This document shows positions 9,436 through 18,111 of a stretch of DNA of 18,261 nucleotides, piece by piece; positions within the stretch are counted from its first letter, which is position 1; every line of letters begins with the position of its first letter. The DNA is taken from contig CABPSV020000358.1 in the NCBI GenBank assembly GCA_902459845.2, positions 1 through 18,261 on the forward strand. Direction: 5' to 3'. The translations under genes and the position numbers were made by a program. Source of the DNA: Hepatocystis sp. ex Piliocolobus tephrosceles. Lineage: Eukaryota > Apicomplexa > Aconoidasida > Haemosporida > Plasmodiidae. The notes under the pieces were generated by a model that saw only the letters and a program-made list of their open reading frames with translations, was not told the DNA's origin and made no database searches.

Positions 9436-11058
9436 CTATGAGTAAGGACTTCTGGCATTATTCTCCGCACTGCTTGGATTTTTTATAGTTTCATCTATGG
9501 ATAAAATTAAGCAAGCAGCTTCAGTTGCACTATAAATTACATTTCTTTTTATTTTTGTAACTTCAAATATACAATGATCATAAGCATTAATTATATCACC
9601 TTGTAAACAGTTAACACCATACCAAGTGTCTGTTGCTTTTTCTGCATGTTTTTTTCTTAATTTATTTAAAATATCTGTTGAATCGAATCCTGCATTATGT
9701 GATAAATACCTAGGAATTGATTCCAATGATTTTGCATATGCATATAAAACTATTTGTTCTTTATTACATATAGATCTACTATACACTCTCAATGCTTTGG
9801 ATAATTGCATTTCTATTGAACCAGCACCTGGTACAATTTCTGCATTGTTAATACATCTTAAAACAATCATAAGTGCATCATTAATTGATCTTTCTACTTC
9901 TTCAATAAATTGTTTTGCTCCACCTCTTAAAATAAATGTAACTGTTTTCGTTTTTAAACAATCTTTAAATATATTATATCTTTCATTACCTATTTGTACT
10001 TCTTCAAAAATTCCACATTCTCCTAATATATCTTTATTCAAATTTAATAAAGATGTTTGAACAACAGCACCAGTAGCTTTTGCAGTTCTTTTCATATCAG
10101 CATCTTCAACTCGACCTGCACAAAAAATATTATTATCTGCAAAATATTGAGTTGCTATATCACCAATTGGTAATTTAGACAAAACAATATTAGCTCCACT
10201 ATCTTTAATTAGTTTTAATTTGTTGAAAATTATATCCCACTCTGCTTGTACAATCGAATTATAATCATTAGGATTGTCTATACGTACCTCTGCATTTTCT
10301 TTTTCTGCTTTTAATTCCAGTTCAACATTTAATAATAATATTTTTGGATTTGTGAATGTTTTAGGTTGTTGTTCAAATCCTGCATAAGAAAATGTTTTAC
10401 TAAAAGCAACACCATAAATAAGTTGTGTATCCAAACAAGAACCACCAGTCACCTTTTTAATTCCTACGTTTCTTTTATCTAAAATATCACCTAATTGGTA
10501 AGCAGCATTTACTACAAGTTTAGCAAAAAAATCTTTATGGTTTGATATTAATTTAGAATTTAAAGCTGTTTGAGCACATTTTAATAATATATTTTTTTTT
10601 TCTTCTTCACTTTTATTAGAAAAATTAACACTTAGTTCATTTAATTTTTTTATTACTACATTACATGCAGTTCTAAAACCATCAATTATTATATTAGGTT
10701 CAATACCATCATTTAGTAGACCTTTTGCTTCATTTAATAATTCTCCTGCTACAACAACAACAGACGTAGTACCATCACCTACTTCGTCATCTTGCGATTT
10801 AGCAATATCAACTAATATAGAAGCTGCAGGATGTGATATATTTAATAAATTCATTACTGTTGCACCATCATTTGTTATTGTTACATCTCTTTCATTATAA
10901 ATCAGTTTATCCATTCCTCGAGGTCCTAATGTAGTTTTTACAATATCAACAATTATTTGACATGCGTTGATGTTTCTGATTATTTGACTCTTTCCCTGGG
11001 CTTTATCCGTTCCATCCTTTAAAAGGACGATAGGTAATGACTAGAAATGACAGTGAAA

Positions 11059-11114
<56 letters not shown>

Positions 11115-11415
11115 TGAGCGGAGTGAGTATGTGTACATATATAAGAATCATGTACCTACACAAAATCAACAAAAAAAAAAAAATAATATTATTAACATCA
11201 TGAAAAGCATATACACACACACATAATAAAATATTATAAACAGATCTCAAGCGTAAATATAGAATTAAAAAAATGTTTACTAAAAATGTGTATACATATG
11301 GGTCACGTAGGATATATGTGTATATTATTATTATTATTATTATTATTTTATTTTTTTTTTTTTTTTATAAACAGGTAGATATATTTTAAATATAACTTAC
11401 CATTAAATGACTCAT
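9436..11415 (-). CDS. CCT7: T-complex protein 1 subunit eta (TRiC/CCT chaperonin)
   Basis: Group II chaperonin subunit of the cytosolic hetero-oligomeric TRiC ring, which folds actin, tubulin and other proteins by ATP hydrolysis. Join of exon 1 (11415-11401, MSHLM) and exon 2 (11040-9436) gives 539 residues, the usual CCT7 length. Exon 2 opens with [12 protein letters not shown] and includes LGPRG before MDKL (M48), NDGAT (62-66) and GDGTTS (93-98), whose Asp94 is the ATPase residue. Further on are the [14 protein letters not shown] and [14 protein letters not shown] segments of the eta subunit, the [16 protein letters not shown] segment and the NDAL motif with the second catalytic Asp. The canonical GGGA turn reads GAGS. 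Borders are standard: exon 1 is followed by GTAAGT and exon 2 is preceded by TTTCTAG. The C-terminus (NNARSPYS) lacks the Gly/Arg tail of the animal protein. Start choice rests on the match of MSHLM-SLPIVLL to the family N-terminus. Confidence 0.97.
11041..11400 (-). other. CCT7 intron with 48-nt poly-T tract
   Basis: A 360-bp intron in phase 0, with GTAAGTTATA donor and TTTCTAG acceptor on the minus strand. On the plus strand it shows an uninterrupted run of 48 A at 11061-11108, which becomes a 48-nt U tract 18 nt upstream of the acceptor in the pre-mRNA. It also has a (TTA)n stretch at about 11325-11346. No gene is seen inside it. Confidence 0.93.
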
Positions 11416-11835
11416 CTTGTAGATATATAAAAAAATATGTACTATTTTACTATAGTACTATTGTACTATATTTGTATATATTTACTTATTACAATATGTT
11501 ATATTCTATGATATATTAACACGAGGTTAAGTAAATTGTTTTAAGTCTCTGTTTTTGTTAAAATAAAAAATAACAAGTTAACTGTAGCTTAACATATGAA
11601 ATTAAATTAAATAAAAAAAAAAAAAAAAAAAAAAGTACATTCAAAAAAGTGAGAAACAAATCGTAATTTAATCTTTTAACTAATTAATTATTTATTTTTT
11701 GTTTATTTTTTATTTGTTTTTTATATATTATTTTTTTTGCTTATATTTAGAAATAAAAAGCAAGCGGAAACTAAAATAAAAAATTATTTATATTTTGAGC
11801 TTACCTTGTCATTTTTATGGAAAGTATATTTATAA

Positions 11836-11882
<47 letters not shown>

Positions 11883-12020
11883 TTGCATACGTACGTACAT
11901 ATATATGTACTATATCTGATTAAAATTTAAAAATGTGATTTATTTGAAATTATAAAACTTTTATTTAGTAATGTACTGCGCGTATGCCAAGTAGTAACAT
12001 ATGTTTACATAAGGTATAAG

Positions 12021-12070
<50 letters not shown>

Positions 12071-12111
12071 GTACTACATACATTTTAATTGCCATGTTAA
12101 TACGTAATAAT

Positions 12112-12146
<35 letters not shown>

Positions 12147-12789
12147 CAAGCAATTTCCTAATTTTTTAAGCCTTTACGTTCCTACACCAACTGAACAAAT
12201 GAACAAATAGGTATACATATAAAAATATAGTTGTAAAAATTTGCAATCATGTCAAAAATAAATAAGCCCCAAATGTTGTGCGTCATATAACATTTTTAAC
12301 TATTGTATAAGGTGGAAAAAAGAAAAAAAAAAAAAAAAAAAAAAGTGGAAACAGGTATAGTCCGACTCTTATACATATGAGAGTAATATGCTTATATATA
12401 TATGTATCTATTGATCCTTATAGTGCTTATACTTTTATGATATTTATATAGAGGATAAAACAACAAAAAAAAGAGAAGATGTAATAAATTGAAAAGAACA
12501 AATGTTGCATTTTATTATTTAACACTAATAATTTAAGTTTAAAGTCTTTTTTTTTTATAACCATTTTAGTGTTTCATTATTTTTCTTTGAGTATACACAA
12601 AAAAGTTTTCTACTTTTTTAAGGGTTTTTTTATTAAAAATTTCGTTTGTTAAAAATTGTACATATTTATATGTATACATTTTGTGACTAGTGTGAGTGCT
12701 GTTTGTTTTTACCAACCTAATGACAAAAGGACTAAAAGGGGGAAAACAACGTTTCAAATGGATGAATATATATATATATATATATATAT

Positions 12790-12853
12790 TGCGATAAGGC
12801 TGAATCTATGCATAAAAGTTCATAGTTTTTTTACGCTTCACCAGTTATCGAAA
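12790..12853 (+). ncRNA. Possible structured RNA, unassigned
   Basis: A patch less AT-rich than its surroundings can fold with an outer stem CGATAA (12792-12797) to TTATCG (12845-12850) and an inner hairpin CTATG (12806-12810) to CATAG (12821-12825). AAACA follows directly after the outer stem, faintly like the ACA box of H/ACA RNAs. Short stems of this kind also arise by chance in such DNA, and I recognise no family. The strand is arbitrary. Confidence 0.15.
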
Positions 12854-13123
12854 CAAAGCGCGAATCGAATGTATACATATATACATACATACACCATATA
12901 TATATGTATATACATTACCAGTGGTTTAAGTCTAAATTGACTTCATTACTCATTGTCTGTTTTTTTCTTAAGTAATTTACATGTATTTTATATAATGTAA
13001 AAAAGAAAAAACTAATTTTTTTTGAAATAAAAAATGAGAATAATGAAATTAACATATTAGTATATTTTTAAATTATCAATTTGAAAAAGTGAACGTTTTC
13101 TTTTTTTTTTTTTAAATCTCCTT

Positions 13124-13216
13124 AATACCGTTTAAAAATTGATTGTTTAAAAATTGATTGTTTAAAAATTGATTGTTTAAAAATTGATTGTTTAAAAATT
13201 GATTGTTTAAAAATTT
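13124..13216. repeat. 15-bp GATTGTTTAAAAATT tandem repeat
   Basis: About six copies of the 15-bp unit GATTGTTTAAAAATT lie in tandem, the first five perfect and the last diverging into TTATTATTTTTAAATT. They lie roughly 500 bp upstream of the U4 gene and have no coding potential. Confidence 0.9.
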
Positions 13217-13453
13217 ATTATTTTTAAATTGATTATTACAGCTGAACTTGTCACAAACACGAATGAGTAAACAATCGTAAAAAGCGAACATAAAATAAGT
13301 AAAAACAAAAACATTACAATTTTTAATAAAAAGGGATTATTTTTTTGTTTATAAAAATGTACAATTTTTTGTATTTATCCATTATATCCACCCTATTGGT
13401 TTTTATTTTTTTTTATTTTATTTTTTTTTTTTACCATTTTTTTTTTTTACTTA

Positions 13454-13487
<34 letters not shown>

Positions 13488-13616
13488 AAATTAAATTATT
13501 TAATAAAATATGTATATATGTATACGTGTTTTATATTTTTCACTTCATTCATTTTGTTTTTTTATTCAATTATTTATGTGTTCTTTTGTTTATTTTTTTT
13601 GTTTATTTTATTTTAT

Positions 13617-13682
13617 GACTACGAGCTCTAAAGAGCTCAATAAATTTATTAATAAAAGCTGAGTGATACAATTCTCGTATTG
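13617..13682 (+). promoter_or_regulatory. Candidate snRNA promoter block upstream of U4
   Basis: A 65-bp block with much more G+C than the surrounding DNA ends about 40 bp before the U4 5' end. It has a perfect GAGCTC-TAAA-GAGCTC inverted repeat (13622-13637, about -99 to -84) and a complex stretch GCTGAGTGATACAATTCTCG (13658-13677, about -63 to -44). In other eukaryotes the snRNA proximal sequence element sits near -40 to -65. The position fits, but the Plasmodium element is not known to me, so this is inferred. Confidence 0.35.
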
Positions 13683-13720
13683 AAAAATATACATAATATT
13701 TTACCAACATAATAATAAGT

Positions 13721-13860
13721 ATCTTTGCGGGAGGGGCAGTATCGCTGTAAATGACGACTAACGGATACGCGATAATTGCTAGTTGAAAACTACTCCAATT
13801 CCCGTCTCGAAGCTGCAAAGCTGAGGGCAATTTTTGTAGCCTTTTTTATAAAGGCCACTC
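13721..13860 (+). ncRNA. U4 spliceosomal snRNA
   Basis: U4 snRNA pairs with U6 in the U4/U6.U5 tri-snRNP and keeps U6 inactive until spliceosome activation. The 5' strand ATCTTTGCGGG is followed by the conserved GGCAGTATCG. The 5' stem-loop has lower stem AUCGC/GCGAU and a textbook kink-turn: GUA/UAC pairs, AAU bulge (13750-13752), sheared GA/GA (13753-54 with 13764-65), CG/CG stem and ACUAA loop; this is the Snu13/15.5K and Prp31 site. GATAATTGCT then AGTTGAAAAC matches the U6 stem I strand and linker. A central hairpin with a GCAA loop between AGCT arms precedes the Sm site AATTTTTG (13829-13836). The 3' hairpin is GCCTTT-TTTAT-AAAGGC (13839-13855). Length about 140 nt is close to the usual 140-145. 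The exact 5' base may be 13721 or 13722, and the 3' end is 13858-13862. Confidence 0.95.
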
Positions 13861-15014
13861 AACAATTTAATAATCAATTTTTTGCATACTCCCACACCCC
13901 ATCTTTTTATTCATCTCCATCCATTATTCTTATTTGTTTATTCGTTGGTCAATTGCAGTTTTATTTTTGTGCATACTTATATATATAAAAAAAAAATAAA
14001 AAAATTTTAAATTTTAAAATTTCAAAAAATTATAAAATTTCAAAAAATTATAAAATTATAAAAAATTATTAAATTACAATAAAATAATAATAAAATTAAA
14101 AAATTTAATAACATAATAATAAAATTATAAAATTATAAAATATGTTAACCTAAAAATTTTGTATTAGCAAATTTATTCAGTGAATTCAGGTGGACTTTTT
14201 TGTAAATATGTTAAATATGGTATATTTGCATTTTTCTGTTTGACTGGACTTGTTTTATATATCACTACGTATATATATATATATATATATATATATACTG
14301 GTATGTATATATTTATGCGCATAAATAAAAAAAAAAAATTACATCATTATGTTTAAAACGTACATGACTCCATTAAACAAAGTAAATAAATAGAGAAGGA
14401 AAAAAAAAAAAACGAATAAGTAAAAAGTACAACATATAATGTATATGAAATATGAGTAAATCTTTGTTTTCTCTTTGTTGTTCATGCTAGTAATATGTGG
14501 TAAAGATATATTTTTTCTTTCTTATTTGATATTGAAGAAAAAAAAAAAAAAAATAATAATAAATAAATAAATAAATAAATAAAAAGTGTTTTTTTACATA
14601 TAAGAAGAAGGTTCAAATTGTTATTCAATACATATAAATATATATATATATACCCACTTCAATAAATAAGTATATATAAAATTTGTAATGTCTTTATGTA
14701 GAACGTAAAATCATAACATGTTAATTAAGAGAACTATTTTCGCTTTTTTTTGTTTTTAAATACGAATTACTCCTTAATTTAATTTGATAAATATGATAAG
14801 TTGCAATTTAACTTAAATCAAGAATGATCATAACATATATATATATATTACCAAATAGGACATTATTTCACTCTAACTATAAATAATTTTACAAATAATA
14901 AAGTGAACAAACTGTGTGGAAATAAAAATGTACATATTTTCATTATATCTACATTACTACTTTTATGTATTATTATACTTATAACAAATAATTGATAGAC
15001 ATTCAAACATAAGT

Positions 15015-15051
<37 letters not shown>

Positions 15052-15278
15052 ATTTTTCTAGTGATTAGTTAGTAAGGTATATAGTAACTTTTTTGAAAAG
15101 ATAAGGTTCACTCGTATACATACGCACATACATGTAAAATATATAGACAAACAAACATACACTTGTTTTAACTAAATCATACTATTTAAGAATGCAAAAC
15201 CTATATTTTTTATAATGCTACTTAGCTTTTATAAAAATCATAGTAACTCTTGTCACTAGGTTTATTTATTTATTTTTT
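13861..15278. other. AT-rich spacer, no gene seen
   Basis: The stretch after U4 begins with a low-complexity AATTTTAAAATT-like series (13990-14150), followed by (AT)n at 14271-14296, an (AATA)n run at 14553-14583 and 26 T at 15019-15046. I see no protein, tRNA or further snRNA. A weak GC-richer stretch at 14170-14250 shows no motif. Confidence 0.7.
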
Positions 15279-15289
15279 TTGAAGTTGAT

Positions 15290-15455
15290 TTTTTTGCTTT
15301 TGTTTTTGTTTTTATTTTTGTTTTTATTTTTGCTTTTGTTTTTATTTTTGCTTTTGTTTTTATTTTTGCTTTTGTTTTTATTTTTGCTTTTGTTTTTATT
15401 TTTGCTTTTGTTTTTATTTTTGCTTTTGTTTTTGCTTTTGTTTTTGTTTTGTTTT
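15290..15455. repeat. 18-bp TTTTTGCTTTTGTTTTTA minisatellite
   Basis: A T-rich array has the period TTTTTGCTTTTGTTTTTA, with five to six near-perfect 18-bp copies flanked by degenerate TTTTTGTTTTTA copies. On the plus strand it reads as a Phe/Leu-only ORF, which is an artefact of the repeat. It lies about 700 bp upstream of the AHA1-like gene. Confidence 0.9.
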
Positions 15456-16127
15456 GTTTTGTTGTTGTATTTATTAAACTATTATGTTGTTTTATTGATT
15501 TATTATAAGAATATGGTATTATATATTAAGAGGTTACGAAAATTTTTAATGTAGCTAAAACATTGTTTAAAAGTTTTTTTTTTTTTTTTTACTTTTTTTT
15601 TTTTTTTTTATAAGTTAATGAGATCAAAAAATAATGAATAGTAAAGAATTGTACAGAAGAAGTAGTATAGCAACATAATGGTCGTTTGTTTTTTCTTTTA
15701 TTAGTATAAATACATGTTGGTATATAAGTAAATATTTTATATTTATGTTTTTACCTACTCACTAATTTATTTCGTTTGCTTACTCGCTCGTTTATTTTTG
15801 CTTTTTTTAATGACTTAATTTTTATTTTTTATTTTTTCAATTAACTAATAAATTAAACTTTTTATTCATTAATTGAAACGGAAGAAATTAGAAAAAAAAA
15901 AATATATGCATATATATATGTACATTTAAACAAATTCATTTTTTTCTTTTAAAAAAAAAAAATAAATATTTATATGTATATAATATATGTGACAAAATAA
16001 AAATTAAAAAAAATATTTTAGTAACACAATTATTGCCTGAATATATTATTTTATTTTTTTATTTTACTCTCCTTTTTTATCTTTTTTAAAATAACATTTT
16101 TATCGCTTTAACTTTTATCTATTTAAA
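15456..16127. other. Upstream region of the AHA1-like gene
   Basis: This stretch contains poly-T blocks (15574-15609), short (TA)n tracts and T-rich sequence just before the start codon, typical of a Plasmodium 5' UTR and promoter. No coding or RNA gene and no specific promoter motif is seen. Confidence 0.65.
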
Positions 16128-16474
16128 ATGAGTTTTGAATTAGAACAAGAGTTTTACGTCCCTCCAGTAATATTATTCAACGCGTTTACCGACGCACAGG
16201 TGTTGACAAGATTGTCTAGGGGTGCCTTGGCTGAAGTGGTTATATACATATACCTGCATATGTACATGACATAATAAAGCAACATCAAAATTTTTTTTTT
16301 TTTAAGTTTCCATTACTTGTGTCATATTATTCTTTACATTTTAAGTTACATATGTATTAGTTAACTACGTTATTTTTGTTAATTCAATGTGTGTATAAAA
16401 CTGTACCAATATGTACTAATGTGTTTGTTGTTTGTTTTCATAAATCACTGTTCACATTTGATGAAATGTGCGTA

Positions 16475-16514
<40 letters not shown>

Positions 16515-17031
16515 GTGTATGTATGAATGTACATGTATGAAAATGCACATAAAACTTTTATTTTTACATATAGGAGTTAAAAGTAGGAGGTGATTTTAGC
16601 ATGTTTTCAAAAAGTATATATGGGAAATTTATAAAAATTGATAATCCTAACGAAATTATTCAGACGTGGAAATTTTGTGATTGGAATGAAAATGATTACA
16701 GTCAAGTAACAATAAATTTTATACCCATAAAAGAAAACCACACTTTAATTAAATTGAAACATGAAAACATTCCATTAAAAAATAAGTATAATGAAGGTTA
16801 GGAAAAAAAGAAAAAAAATGTTTTATCTTGTTTGTTCTACTTTTATTTACAACATCTTGCCACACTAACAGTTATATTTCTTTTATGTATATACACGTGT
16901 CTATTTTAATTATTTTTACTTTTTTTTTTTATATACTTGTAGGGGGGGTGTTAGAAAGATGCAAACATGGATGGACTGAAAATATTTTTAGAAGTATCGA
17001 ACTAGTTTTAGGATATCCAAAAAAAAAATAA
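16128..17031 (+). CDS. AHA1-C domain protein (activator of Hsp90 ATPase homologue 1-like), three exons
   Basis: A small Hsp90 co-chaperone-type protein. Exons are 16128-16238, 16574-16796 and 16943-17031, joined to 423 nt and 140 residues. Exon 1 reads MSFELEQEFYVPPVILFNAF, then TDAQVLTRLSRGALAEV. Exon 2 starts ELKVGGDFSMFSKSIYGKF, and exon 3 adds GGVLERCKHGW and ends in LGYPKKK. These match the C-terminal Aha1 domain (SRPBCC/START-like fold): the VGGxFSMF turn, IxGxF, the WKFxDWNExDYSQVTI strands, the xNIP segment and the final helix GWxxxxFxxIExxLGY. The Aha1 N-terminal domain, with the motif that stimulates Hsp90, is absent. In full-length Aha1 the C domain contacts the Hsp90 N domains, so a role in the Hsp90 cycle is inferred. 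The donor of exon 1 could be three bases earlier (end 16235, no Val37). Exons 2 and 3 meet inside a Gly codon, restoring NEGGVLERC. Confidence 0.93.
16239..16573 (+). other. Intron 1 of the AHA1-like gene
   Basis: A phase-0 intron of 335 bp. The donor GTTATATAC is weak for Plasmodium, and the alternative GTGGTT three bases upstream is no better. The acceptor is TTTTTACATATAG. It contains a T-run at 16290-16303 and an (AT)n microsatellite at about 16478-16511. Without splicing the frame ends at a TAA about 36 bases into the intron. Confidence 0.85.
16797..16942 (+). other. Intron 2 of the AHA1-like gene
   Basis: A 146-bp phase-1 intron with donor GTTAGG and acceptor ATATACTTGTAG preceded by a T-run. 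Splicing joins the G of exon 2 to GG of exon 3 and preserves the conserved GGVLERCKHGW block. Retention would stop the protein after NEG. Confidence 0.9.
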
Positions 17032-17084
17032 AAATAAACGTTTGTGATTTTAATTTCAACACGTATAAACGCATATACCATATG

Positions 17085-17128
<44 letters not shown>

Positions 17129-18000
17129 GAAGGATATCTTGTAAAAATTGTGTTAAAACAATTTGGACAATAAAAAAAAAAAAAAAAAAATTCATGGTAA
17201 TTAATAAATGTTTATTAAATATTGACTAAAATTACAGCATATTCTAGTAATACAATTATTTTTACTTTTTTTGCTCCTTGTTTTTTTTTAATTTTTATTG
17301 CACTGAACTGTTTAAGGAAACACACAAATAATGACAACAACTCATGAATATTTTATTTTATTTTTTTTTTTATTTTTTTTTTTATTTATTTTTTTTTTTT
17401 TTTAATATAAAAAAAAATTGGTTTCTTCTTCTCAATTATGTAATCACTAAATTGTTGTATTTTATAAACATGCAAATATTTAAAATTACTCATAAATTTA
17501 CATATACGTATATTACTTGATATATGAAAACATTGCAACTTTTATATAGGGGCTATTTCATCGACGCCTTGCTTCTTCATTAAAAACTTTATACATATAC
17601 ATATATATATATATATATGTATGTCTTTGTTTTTTTTTTCAAGTACATAACCGTTTTATTTTCTTATAAACAAAGGGGATAAAAAAAATGAAGTAAATAA
17701 ATAAATAAAATAGCCCTCTATACGTAATAATAAAAAATTAAACGAAATAAAATCAAAGTTTCCTTTATTATTATATATATATATATATATATACATGTAT
17801 ATACATATATATATTGTTGTTTATATAAGAGCAAGTAGCACCGTCTTCCTTTTTCTTATTTTTTTTTCCATTATATAGTTTTAATCATTTATATTCATAA
17901 ATGTGAGTATATATTTTATAACTCAGATGTATGTAATCTTCTAAACGAGTTTATAAATTTTTCTACATGTTATATAATAGGGAACATTATAATTTTTTTT
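17032..18000. other. AT-rich downstream region, no confirmed gene
   Basis: This stretch holds the 3' flank of the AHA1-like gene, with (AT)n at 17097-17125 and 17774-17792, T-runs at 17360-17404 and a poly-A run at 17172-17189. Two short patches are clearly richer in G+C than their surroundings (17549-17582 and 17829-17850). They contain only very small ORFs, and I cannot assign them. Confidence 0.6.
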
Positions 18001-18060
18001 TTTTTTTTTTTTTTCTTTTAATCTTTTTTTTCTTTTAATCTTTTTTTTCTTTTAATCTTT
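17992..18060. repeat. Poly-T plus 17-bp CTTTTAATCTTTTTTTT repeat
   Basis: After a T-run at 17993-18014, three copies of a CTTTTAATCTTTTTTTT-like unit are in tandem. It is simple T-rich minisatellite DNA without coding content. Confidence 0.8.
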
Positions 18061-18111
18061 TATAAATAAAAATAAACAATAATAAAAAAAAATGAAGTAA
18101 ATTTTTTTTTT

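Larger units (their letters stand above)
11416..13616. other. Intergenic region between CCT7 and U4 snRNA
   Basis: This holds the CCT7 promoter and 5' UTR on the minus strand and spacer towards U4. Microsatellites include (AT)n at 11838-11881, (TA)n at 12025-12066, 30 T at 12113-12146, (AT)n near 12769-12790 and 13460-13483. A few patches have more balanced composition (12147-12212, 12240-12300, 12680-12760, 12790-12870), but none gives a convincing protein. A minus-strand ATGACAAG followed by GTAAGC at 11803-11812 could be a leader-exon donor. Confidence 0.65.

Noticed and set aside
9081..9488. Several overlapping ORFs of 100-135 codons over the 15-bp repeat, on both strands (NEFIQ, RVYPK, TSLSK and GINSF repeats)
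   Set aside because: A stop-free unit of 15 bp keeps every phase open, so the ORFs follow from the repeat. They also overlap the CCT7 3' end and have no non-repeat conserved sequence.
12262..12272. GGGGC on the minus strand upstream of CCT7 as a heat-shock G-box
   Set aside because: The base two positions before GGGG is T, so the sequence does not fit the published Plasmodium consensus, and it is a single occurrence far from the gene.
12656..12940. A 94-codon plus-strand ORF that includes the GC-richer patches
   Set aside because: It is interrupted by YIYIYI tracts from (AT)n and shows no protein family features; the patches are more likely non-coding.
13603..13988. Short ORFs on both strands across the U4 locus
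   Set aside because: The sequence matches U4 snRNA structure in detail, so these frames are accidental.
14600..14640. GGTTCAAAT resembling a tRNA T-arm
   Set aside because: No acceptor stem, D-arm or anticodon arm can be formed around it in this AT-rich sequence.
15279..15554. A 91-codon Phe/Leu ORF
   Set aside because: It is produced by the 18-bp T-rich minisatellite; no coding signature outside the repeat.
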